Below are positions 1 to 5,761 of a stretch of 6,841 bases of DNA, piece after piece. The stretch's first letter is position 1. Every line of letters begins with the position of its first letter. The position numbers and the translations under genes are program-made. Source of the DNA: an uncultured Rhodoluna sp. (GTDB lineage: Bacteria; Actinomycetota; Actinomycetes; Actinomycetales; Microbacteriaceae). The stretch is taken from assembly GCA_937898095.1 (NCBI GenBank), contig CALDKR010000217.1, forward strand, positions 1 to 6,841, written 5' to 3'. A model generated the notes under the pieces. That model made no database searches, was not told the origin of the DNA, and saw nothing but the letters and a program-made list of their open reading frames with translations.

Positions 1-518
1 TGAGCCCAAACGCCCTGGGCAGGGTCGGTTGCGTTCGACTTGATCGCCAGCTGAATGTCTTTGATGCCGCCCAAGTCAGATTCGTTCTTATCTAGAACTT
101 CGGTCTTCCAGCCCTTTGAGTTTGCATACTGGATGTACATGCGAAGCAGGTCGGCAGCGAATAGCGCCGACTCGGCGCCACCCTCTCCAGCCTTGATCTC
201 CATAATCACATCGCGGCCATCGTCAGGGTCACGAGGAATCAAAAGGCGACGAAGCTTTTCGTTTGCAGCCTCAAGTTTCTCTTCGTTCAAGACCACTTCT
301 TCGGCGAACATTTCATCTTCTTTAGCTAGCTCGCGCGCTGCGGCAATGTCGTCGATTAACGAGTTGACCTGGTTATAGGCCGCAACGATTGCACTAAGTT
401 CGGCATATCGACGATTTAGCTTTTTCGCTAGAGCCGGATTTGCGTGAACCGCAGCGTCTGAGAGCTGAGTTTGAAGAGCTGAATATTCCTCGAGAAGAGG
501 CTTGACCGAATCGAGCAA
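1..518 (-). CDS. prfA: Peptide chain release factor 1 (RF1), N-terminal 172 residues; 3' part beyond the left edge
   Basis: RF1 recognises UAA and UAG in the ribosomal A site and triggers release of the finished protein in the cytoplasm. Translating the minus strand from TTG at 518-516 gives an open frame to the window edge. Residues 1-100 form the helical N-terminal part, with AVHANPALAKKLNRRYAEL near 23-41 and LLIPRDPDD at 92-100. The conserved release-factor block KAGEGGAESALFAADL lies at 109-124, followed by LRMY. RF1 is usually about 360 residues, so roughly half is present; the codon-recognition segment and the catalytic GGQ loop lie outside. The TTG start is well supported: the two preceding in-frame codons are TAA, the N-terminus aligns with remembered actinobacterial RF1 proteins (SVxPLLxEY), and GGAG sits 6 nt upstream. 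The gene follows rho after 3 nt. RF2 is unlikely because this block reads as RF1, but the decisive anticodon-like motif is not visible. Confidence 0.95.
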   Translation of the reverse strand, partial: MLDSVKPLLEEYSALQTQLSDAAVHANPALAKKLNRRYAELSAIVAAYNQVNSLIDDIAAARELAKEDEMFAEEVVLNEEKLEAANEKLRRLLIPRDPDDGRDVIMEIKAGEGGAESALFAADLLRMYIQYANSKGWKTEVLDKNESDLGGIKDIQLAIKSNATDPAQGVWA

Positions 519-528
519 TTATTACTCC
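516..528 (-). promoter_or_regulatory. rho/prfA junction: ribosome binding site, double stop and TTG start
   Basis: Read on the minus strand the junction is GGAG-TAATAA-TTG. The Shine-Dalgarno GGAG (528-525) is made of the last codons of rho; the next six bases are two in-frame TAA stops (524-519), which form the spacer; TTG (518-516) starts prfA in the same frame as rho. Ribosomes finishing rho stop directly over the prfA start site, so coupled re-initiation is the likely way prfA is translated. The sequence layout is seen directly; the coupling is inference. Confidence 0.8.
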
Positions 529-2228
529 GCGTCTGAGCCGGTCGGAACTGGCATTGACTTTTGAACCTGCATCAAGAACTCAACGTTGCTTGAGGTCTCT
601 TTTAGGCGGCTAAGCACAAGCTCAAGCGCCTGCTGCTGCTCTAGACCTGCAAGTGCGCGACGAAGCTTCCATACGATCTTGGTTTCGTCTGGGCTCATCA
701 GCATTTCTTCGCGACGGGTGCCTGATGCGTTCACGTCAACCGCAGGGAAGATTCGCTTGTCAGCAAGCTGACGAGATAGGCGAAGCTCCATGTTTCCGGT
801 TCCCTTGAACTCTTCGAAGATAACCTCATCCATCTTTGAGCCGGTCTCGACAAGAGCGGTAGCCAGGATGGTTAGTGAGCCACCATCTTCGATGTTGCGG
901 GCGGCACCAAAGAAGCGCTTCGGTGGGTAAAGCGCCGAAGAATCGACACCACCTGAAAGGATGCGGCCTGAAGCTGGTGCGCTCAGGTTGTAGGCACGGC
1001 CCAAACGAGTGATTGAGTCAAGCAACACAACGACATCGTGACCAAGCTCGACCAAACGCTTTGCGCGCTCGATTGCCAATTCAGCAACTGTGGTGTGGTC
1101 TTCGGCTGGGCGGTCGAAGGTTGAGGCAATGACCTCGCCCTTGACGGTGCGCTGCATGTCGGTGACTTCTTCAGGGCGCTCATCGACCAAAACAACCATC
1201 AGGTGAACCTCTGGGTTGTTCACTGCAATTGAGTTTGCGATCGCCTGCAACACCAAAGTCTTTCCGGCTTTTGGTGGTGAAACGATTAGACCGCGCTGGC
1301 CTTTTCCGATTGGTGAAACGAGGTCGATGATTCGAGTGCTGAGCTTGTTTGGCTCGGTCTCGAGGCGCAGGCGGCTCTGCGGATATAGCGGGGTTAGCTT
1401 CTGGAACTCAACGCGTGCGCCGGCCTGCTCGAGAGTTAGACCGTTGACTGAATCAACGCGAACGATGGCGTTGAACTTCTGGCGACCCTGGCCCTCACCC
1501 TCACGCGGCTGGCGAATTGCGCCAACAACAGCGTCACCCTTGCGAAGGTTGTATTTCTTGACCTGACCTAGAGATACGTAAACATCGTTTGGACCAGGAA
1601 GGTATCCGCTGGTGCGAACGAATGCATAGTTGTCTAGAACATCTAGGATTCCGGCGACAGGAACTAGAACGTCGTCTGGAGAGATTTCTGGTTCGACTTC
1701 GTCGCGGTCTTGACCGCCACGGCCACCATTGCGGCGATCGCGATCACGGTAGCGGTTGCGGTTGCGGCCACGGCCACCACGACGATCTTCATCGAATTCG
1801 CGACGGTTGTTGTCACGGTCGTTGTCACGAGTTGTGTTGTCGCGATTGGCGTTTTCGCCCGAGTCGCCTGACTCACCGTTTGACTCTGCGCCCTCGCGGT
1901 TTTCGCCACCGTTGCGGTTGCGGTTGTTGCGGTTGCGGTTGTTGCGGTTGCGGTTGTTGCTGCGCTCTGAGCGCTCGCCGTTCTCGCCGCCGTTGTTTGA
2001 TTCGGTCGAGCCTTCGCTGCCTGATGTCTTGCTTGATTCAGCTGCAGCTGCAGCGTTTGACTCGCTGGCAGCAGGCGCATCGGCTGATGCAGCCTTGCGA
2101 GCGCGAGTGTTGCGCTTTGGGGCTTCGGTTGAAGTTGACTCTGAGGCTGGAGCCTCGGTTGGGGCAGCGGCTGAAGTGGCTGCGCGGCGGGTTCTGCGAA
2201 CCGGCTGGGTTTCCTGGATTTCATCCAT
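522..2228 (-). CDS. rho: Transcription termination factor Rho with long Arg/Asn-rich disordered N-terminal region
   Basis: Rho is a hexameric RNA-dependent ATPase that threads nascent RNA and releases RNA polymerase. Counting from ATG at 2228 (568 aa), residues about 10-184 are low complexity: an Ala/Ser/Glu-rich stretch, an RNRNN repeat at 91-106, an Asp/Glu/Asn-rich stretch, then an Arg/Gly-rich part with RRGG and GGRGG near 149-172. The cold-shock-type RNA-binding domain covers about 185-265. The ATPase core follows: Walker A PPKAGKT 318-324, DERPEEV 349-355, Walker B VVLLDS 400-405, the Q-loop LSGGVD 424-429, the R-loop KGTGN 475-479, and a likely arginine finger R486. E. coli Rho has about 419 residues; the excess is the disordered part. 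No helical Rho_N domain is recognisable. The start is uncertain: TTG at 2267 would add 13 residues but has no ribosome binding site, whereas ATG 2228 has a weak AAGAAAG upstream. An in-frame TAG at 2282-2280 excludes anything longer. prfA follows after 3 nt. Confidence 0.97.
   Translation of the reverse strand: MDEIQETQPVRRTRRAATSAAAPTEAPASESTSTEAPKRNTRARKAASADAPAASESNAAAAAESSKTSGSEGSTESNNGGENGERSERSNNRNRNNRNRNNRNRNGGENREGAESNGESGDSGENANRDNTTRDNDRDNNRREFDEDRRGGRGRNRNRYRDRDRRNGGRGGQDRDEVEPEISPDDVLVPVAGILDVLDNYAFVRTSGYLPGPNDVYVSLGQVKKYNLRKGDAVVGAIRQPREGEGQGRQKFNAIVRVDSVNGLTLEQAGARVEFQKLTPLYPQSRLRLETEPNKLSTRIIDLVSPIGKGQRGLIVSPPKAGKTLVLQAIANSIAVNNPEVHLMVVLVDERPEEVTDMQRTVKGEVIASTFDRPAEDHTTVAELAIERAKRLVELGHDVVVLLDSITRLGRAYNLSAPASGRILSGGVDSSALYPPKRFFGAARNIEDGGSLTILATALVETGSKMDEVIFEEFKGTGNMELRLSRQLADKRIFPAVDVNASGTRREEMLMSPDETKIVWKLRRALAGLEQQQALELVLSRLKETSSNVEFLMQVQKSMPVPTGSDAE
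1914..1958 (-). repeat. Three perfect 15-bp tandem repeats inside rho
   Basis: On the plus strand the unit GCGGTTGCGGTTGTT occurs three times without a mismatch at 1914-1928, 1929-1943 and 1944-1958; flanking bases extend the match to about 1911-1960. On the coding strand each unit reads AAC AAC CGC AAC CGC, giving Asn-Asn-Arg-Asn-Arg in the disordered part of Rho. Identical codons in all copies, although Asn and Arg have synonyms, suggest recent expansion by slippage rather than selection on the protein alone. A unit of 15 bp keeps the reading frame when copies are gained or lost. Confidence 0.95.
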
Positions 2229-2318
2229 GTTTTGTAATTGCACTTTCTTGAGATACTCAGTGGCCAATTCGACTGGCGGCTATTTTGCTGCCCCCGTCGT
2301 GCACTCTGAGCGCGCGGA

Positions 2319-2336
2319 AAATCTCTGCTGAGATTT
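2319..2336 (-). repeat. Short inverted repeat (stem-loop) in the rho leader
   Basis: On the minus strand AAATCTC, loop AGCA, GAGATTT forms a perfect 7-bp stem. It lies about 90 nt upstream of the rho ATG, and would be at the very 5' end of the transcript if the promoter candidate at 2344-2372 is real. The stem is A/U-rich and followed by TCC rather than a long U-tract, so it is a poor intrinsic terminator. A 5' stabilising hairpin or a chance structure are both possible. Confidence 0.45.
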
Positions 2337-2343
2337 GTGAACA

Positions 2344-2372
2344 CACCTAAGTTCGCGACTCAAACCTGGCAA
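2344..2372 (-). promoter_or_regulatory. Weak candidate promoter for rho-prfA
   Basis: On the minus strand TTGCCA (2372-2367, five of six matches to TTGACA) is followed after 17 nt by TAGGTG (2349-2344), which keeps only the first TA of a sigma-70-type -10 box. A start near 2337 would leave a leader of about 110 nt before the rho ATG. The spacing and -35 are good, the -10 is poor. It is the best candidate I see in the only sizeable intergenic gap, but rho could also be transcribed from the upstream thr operon. Confidence 0.25.
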
Positions 2373-2385
2373 CTCTAGAGAGTTG
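2370..2385. repeat. Inverted repeat between thrB and rho, overlapping the candidate -35 box
   Basis: CAACTC, loop TCTA, GAGTTG (minus-strand reading) is a perfect 6-bp inverted repeat starting 14 nt after the thrB stop codon. It is not followed by a T-run in the direction of transcription, so it is not a standard intrinsic terminator. Its downstream arm overlaps the candidate TTGCCA of the rho promoter, a position where an operator would sit. An mRNA 3'-end hairpin for the thr operon is the alternative. Its role is unproven. Confidence 0.4.
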
Positions 2386-2398
2386 TTTGATTTGGGAT

Positions 2399-3331
2399 TT
2401 ATGCGCCTTCGCTTGGGTGCAGTACAACAGTAGCACCCTTGAAGTCGACCGCAAGCAAAAGCGGCTTCCAGTTTGGATAATGTTCAGCGGCGAGTTTTGC
2501 TGCTTCGATGCGCTCAACTGGGTCGCTGGCTAGAACTAATACCGATGGGCCAGCACCAGAGACAACCGCCGCGTGACCGTTCTCTCGCAACAGGCGAACC
2601 AATGCATCGGTCTCTGGCATAGCCGCCGCACGGTAATCCTGGTGAAGTCGGTCTTCGGTTGCCGCCAACAGCAGCTCTGGGCTTTGAGTTAGCGCCGCGA
2701 TTAAGAGAGCCGATCGCGAAACGTTGAAAACAGCATCGTTGTGAGGCACTGAGTCTGGCTGAAGCGAACGGGCCAACTCGGTTGACATCTTGAAACTAGG
2801 AACCAACTCGAGCGGTGAAACGCCACGGTGCACAAAAAGCTTTTTGTGATGCGGGCCAGATTCGTCCTCCCAGGCGATGGTTAGTCCACCAAAAAGTGCT
2901 GGTGCCACGTTGTCAGGGTGACCTTCTAGTTCGGTCGCAATTTCAAGCAAGTCGTCGGCGCTCATTTCAACAATGCCGCTGAGCAAGCCCTGTGCCGCAA
3001 CTATTCCTGACACAACGGCGGCACCCGAAGAGCCCATGCCGCGGCCATGAGGGATGATGTTGTGTGCCTTTAGCTTGAAACCCGGAACTGGCTGATCAAA
3101 CTTTTTAAAGGTGTAGATAATCGACTGCACCACGAGGTTTGATTCGTCAGTTGGCACATCGCCCTGACCCTCGCCAATAACTTCGACGGTGGCGCCTTGG
3201 CCAGAAACCGCTTCGACCTCTAGTTCGTCATAGTAAGAAAGCGCCATGCCCAGGGTGTCAAAACCCGGGCCGAGGTTGGCTGAAGTTGCCGGAACCTTTA
3301 CGGTGACTTTTCTTCCGATGACTGAATTCAT
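2399..3331 (-). CDS. thrB: Homoserine kinase (GHMP kinase family)
   Basis: ThrB phosphorylates L-homoserine with ATP to O-phospho-L-homoserine, the substrate of the threonine synthase encoded just upstream. The 310-residue protein has the usual family length and all GHMP kinase landmarks: the N-terminal motif PATSANLGPGFDTLG at 14-28, the glycine-rich ATP-binding motif PHGRGMGSSGAA at 94-105, ELEGHPDNVAPALFGG at 134-149, and the C-terminal glycine-rich motif VVSGAGPSVLVL at 256-267. The ATG at 3331 is preceded by only a weak GCGAGA ribosome binding site; no better start is visible and the N-terminus fits the family. It follows thrC after 18 nt and is the last gene of the lysA-hom-thrC-thrB cluster. 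No intrinsic terminator with a U-tract is seen after its TAA. A perfect 18-bp palindrome covers codons 162-167. Confidence 0.96.
   Translation of the reverse strand: MNSVIGRKVTVKVPATSANLGPGFDTLGMALSYYDELEVEAVSGQGATVEVIGEGQGDVPTDESNLVVQSIIYTFKKFDQPVPGFKLKAHNIIPHGRGMGSSGAAVVSGIVAAQGLLSGIVEMSADDLLEIATELEGHPDNVAPALFGGLTIAWEDESGPHHKKLFVHRGVSPLELVPSFKMSTELARSLQPDSVPHNDAVFNVSRSALLIAALTQSPELLLAATEDRLHQDYRAAAMPETDALVRLLRENGHAAVVSGAGPSVLVLASDPVERIEAAKLAAEHYPNWKPLLLAVDFKGATVVLHPSEGA
2831..2848. repeat. Perfect 18-bp palindrome inside thrB
   Basis: CACAAAAAGCTTTTTGTG equals its own reverse complement with no spacer. It covers exactly six thrB codons (162-167, His-Lys-Lys-Leu-Phe-Val). The symmetry stops at both ends. 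Under equal base frequencies a perfect palindrome this long is expected about 0.03 times in a window of this size, although the A and T runs raise the odds. Function unknown; it may be chance. Confidence 0.9.
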
Positions 3332-3349
3332 AATCTCGCTGAACCCCGA

Positions 3350-4429
3350 CTACTTTTTGGTTAGCCCAAGGCGCTCGGCGACAGCCTCAACCCGGTTTGG
3401 CACGGCCTGAGGCTTAATGTCTTTTCCACGTGCGTCTTTCAGGGCCCACATTGGGTCTTTCAAACCGTGACCGGTCACAGTGACCACGATGGTTGAGCCA
3501 GCCGGAACCTCACCCTTCTTAGAGTGCTTGAACAGACCTGCAGCACCGGTTGCAGATGAAGGCTCGACAAAAACGCCAACCTCATTTGACAAAAAGCGGT
3601 GCATCCAAAGAATTTCTTGGTCTGAGACATAGCCAAATTGACCACCTGATGCCTCGCGAGCGGCAAGTGCCAAATCGTATGAAGCAGGGTTGCCAATGCG
3701 GATTGCGGTTGCGATGGTGTCAGGCTTTTTCACTGGGTTTCCGAATGAGAATGGCGCTGAACCTTCAGCCTGGAATCCCCACATCTTTGGCAACGCCTTT
3801 ATGCGGCCAGCCTCTAGGTCTTCTTGGTAACCCTTTGAATAGGCGGTGTAGTTTCCGGCGTTGCCGACAGGCAGCACGTGAAAGTCTGGGGCAAAGCCAA
3901 GCGAATCGACAACCTCAAAAGCGCCGGTCTTCTGGCCCTCGATGCGGTCAGGGTTGACTGAGTTAACTAGATGAACCGGGTAGTTCTCGCTCAATGCACG
4001 AGCAAGGTCGAGGCAGTCATCGAAGTTGCCCTTGACCTGAAGAATTTGCGACTTGTGGGCAACAGCCTGAGACAGCTTGCCTAGTGAGATCTTGCCCTTT
4101 GGCACCAAAACCACTGACTTGATTCCGGCCGCAGCCGCATAAGCCGCTGCCGAAGCAGAGGTGTTTCCGGTTGAGGCGGCAATGACTGCCTGGGCGCCGT
4201 GTCCGACAGCCTTTGATACAGCCATGGTCATGCCGCGGTCTTTGAATGAACCGGTTGGGTTCATGCCTTCGACCTTGAGCAAAACGCGCTCAGCGCCGAC
4301 CAACTTAGCCAAGGCAGGAGCCTCGACCAGTGGTGTGCCACCCTCGCCAAGAGTGATCACCGGGTTGTCGCTGGTGATGTCTAGGCGATCGAAATATTCG
4401 CGGATAACTCCGCGCCACTGGTGTGCCAT
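3350..4429 (-). CDS. thrC: Threonine synthase (PLP-dependent, short actinobacterial type)
   Basis: ThrC converts O-phospho-L-homoserine and water into L-threonine and phosphate using pyridoxal phosphate. At 359 residues it belongs to the shorter class common in Actinobacteria rather than the roughly 430-residue E. coli form. The cofactor lysine is K63 in NPTGSFKDRGM (57-67). The substrate-binding loop AASTGNTSASAAAYA is at 84-98, the PLP phosphate-binding loop VGNAGNYTAY at 188-197, and the C-terminal VTVTGHGLKDP at 316-326 closes the active site. The ATG at 4429 is strongly supported: it overlaps the hom stop codon as TAATG and has a GAAGGA ribosome binding site five bases upstream. Its substrate is made by thrB, encoded 18 nt downstream. 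The protein is soluble, with no signal peptide or membrane segment. Confidence 0.97.
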   Translation of the reverse strand: MAHQWRGVIREYFDRLDITSDNPVITLGEGGTPLVEAPALAKLVGAERVLLKVEGMNPTGSFKDRGMTMAVSKAVGHGAQAVIAASTGNTSASAAAYAAAAGIKSVVLVPKGKISLGKLSQAVAHKSQILQVKGNFDDCLDLARALSENYPVHLVNSVNPDRIEGQKTGAFEVVDSLGFAPDFHVLPVGNAGNYTAYSKGYQEDLEAGRIKALPKMWGFQAEGSAPFSFGNPVKKPDTIATAIRIGNPASYDLALAAREASGGQFGYVSDQEILWMHRFLSNEVGVFVEPSSATGAAGLFKHSKKGEVPAGSTIVVTVTGHGLKDPMWALKDARGKDIKPQAVPNRVEAVAERLGLTKK

Positions 4430-5760
4430 TAGATTCCTTCTACTCGGATTACCGAAGTAATCGATTCGACAGCGTCGCTGTTCTTTAGCGCTTCAACGAC
4501 TGATGAAAGTGCTGAGTCTGATGCCTCATGTGTGCCGACCTCAAGCGTTGCGGTGCTGCGGTGTTTGCCATCTTCGATAGCGACACTCTGCTCAACTGTT
4601 TCGATTGACACTTCGTGGTCAGAGAAAATGTTGGCGATTTTTGCCAAAACACCTGGTTGGTCATAGACCTCGGCGGTGATTTGATAACGAGTGTAAACCC
4701 GGTCAATCGGAAGCACGGTGAGGTTAGCGTGAACCGAGTCGGCCAATCCAGGGCCACCCGCCACGTGACGCTTTGCAGCTGAAACCAGGTCGCCCAAAAC
4801 TGCAGAAGCGGTTTGCACTCCCCCGGCGCCGGCGCCATAGAACATTAGTGAGCCCGCAGCCTCGGCTTCGACGAACACGGCATTGAATGCACCGCGCACT
4901 GAGCCAAGCGGATGCTCGCGCGGAATCAGTGCCGGATAAACACGAACCGAAATGCCCTCTTGGCCATCTTCGTCGGCTTCAATTCGCTCGCAAATAGCCA
5001 AAATCTTGATTACGTATCCGTCGCGTTGAGCAGCTTTGATCTGCTCGGCAGTGATCTTGGTGATGCCCTCGCGATAAACCTTTTCGAGTGGGACCTCGGT
5101 ATGGAATGCTAGCGAAGCTAAAATCGCAGCTTTTTGAGCGGCGTCAAACGCTTCGACATCGGCGGTCGGGTCTGCTTCGGCATAACCGAGCGCCTGTGCT
5201 TCGGCGAGCGCAGTTTCATAACTCGCACCGCTGGTGTCCATGCGGTCAAGAATGTAGTTGGTTGTGCCGTTCACGATTCCCATAATGCGAGTGACTTTGT
5301 CGCCAGCTAGAGATTCGCGCAGTGGGCGAATAATCGGAATCGCACCGGCAACTGCAGCCTCGAAATATAGCTGCGCACCAACTTGTTCGGCCGTGTCAAA
5401 TAGCTCGGTGCCGTGAGTTGCAAGCAGAGCTTTGTTGGCAGTGATTACGTCAGAACCCGAGTTCAATGCCTCAAGGATGTATGTGCGAGCTGGCTCGATG
5501 CCACCCATAACCTCGATCACGATATCTGCAGAGTGAATCAATGAGAGAGCATCGGTGGTCAATAATTCGGTTGGCACACCTTCGGCGCGCTTTGAATTAA
5601 TGTCACGAACTGCAATTCCGGCTAGCTCAAGCTCAGCGCCAACACGAGCAGCAAGTTCGGCTTTGTTTTCGGTGAGCAAACGAGCCACCTGCGCGCCGAC
5701 TGAACCAGCACCCAGCAGGGCCACTTTCAATGGTCGATAGTTATTCACGATGTCGCTCAT
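4429..5760 (-). CDS. hom: Homoserine dehydrogenase with C-terminal ACT domain
   Basis: Hom reduces L-aspartate 4-semialdehyde to L-homoserine with NAD(P)H, the branch point leading to threonine and methionine. The 443-residue protein begins with a Rossmann fold (GAGSVG, 17-22), followed by ITANKALLATHG at 106-117 and the catalytic domain with EAAVAGAIPII at 134-144, NGTTNYIL at 164-171 and the signature around GYAEADPTADVEAFDAAQK at 192-210, in which K210 is the expected catalytic lysine. Residues about 358-435 form an ACT domain (VYDQPGVLAKIANIF), which in related monofunctional enzymes mediates feedback inhibition by threonine; that regulation is inferred here. One oddity: the usually invariant glycine of the DVEG signature is Ala204. 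The ATG at 5760 follows the lysA stop after one base (TGA-G-ATG) with only a weak GAGA-type ribosome binding site. No aspartokinase domain is fused to it. Confidence 0.97.
   Translation of the reverse strand: MSDIVNNYRPLKVALLGAGSVGAQVARLLTENKAELAARVGAELELAGIAVRDINSKRAEGVPTELLTTDALSLIHSADIVIEVMGGIEPARTYILEALNSGSDVITANKALLATHGTELFDTAEQVGAQLYFEAAVAGAIPIIRPLRESLAGDKVTRIMGIVNGTTNYILDRMDTSGASYETALAEAQALGYAEADPTADVEAFDAAQKAAILASLAFHTEVPLEKVYREGITKITAEQIKAAQRDGYVIKILAICERIEADEDGQEGISVRVYPALIPREHPLGSVRGAFNAVFVEAEAAGSLMFYGAGAGGVQTASAVLGDLVSAAKRHVAGGPGLADSVHANLTVLPIDRVYTRYQITAEVYDQPGVLAKIANIFSDHEVSIETVEQSVAIEDGKHRSTATLEVGTHEASDSALSSVVEALKNSDAVESITSVIRVEGI
4435..4440 (-). promoter_or_regulatory. Ribosome binding site of thrC inside the end of hom
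   Basis: Minus-strand GAAGGA lies five bases before the thrC ATG, within the last codons of hom. Together with the TAATG stop-start overlap it fixes the thrC start and points to translational coupling between hom and thrC. Confidence 0.8.
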
Positions 5761-5761
5761 C

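Noticed and set aside
55..378. 107-aa plus-strand open frame opposite prfA
   Set aside because: It is antisense to clearly conserved RF1 codons, Ser/Arg-rich, and has no recognisable motif.
2040..2056. Palindromic CAGCTGCAGCTG motif as a regulatory site (also at 6679-6690)
   Set aside because: Both copies are explained by alternating GCA/GCT alanine codons in rho and lysA.
2319..2336. Intrinsic terminator for the thr operon
   Set aside because: The stem is only 7 bp, A/U-rich, and followed by TCC after one extra T; it does not meet the usual GC-stem plus U-tract pattern.
1589..2344. Long overlapping open frames opposite and alongside the rho 5' half (220 aa and 191 aa on plus, 226 aa on minus)
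   Set aside because: Their proteins are runs of Arg, Cys, Ser, Leu or Ala/Thr/Gln produced by the low-complexity GC-rich repeats of rho in other frames; no domain or ribosome binding site supports them.
3550..3957. 135-aa plus-strand open frame opposite thrC
   Set aside because: It mirrors the well-conserved threonine synthase frame; no motif or regulatory context.
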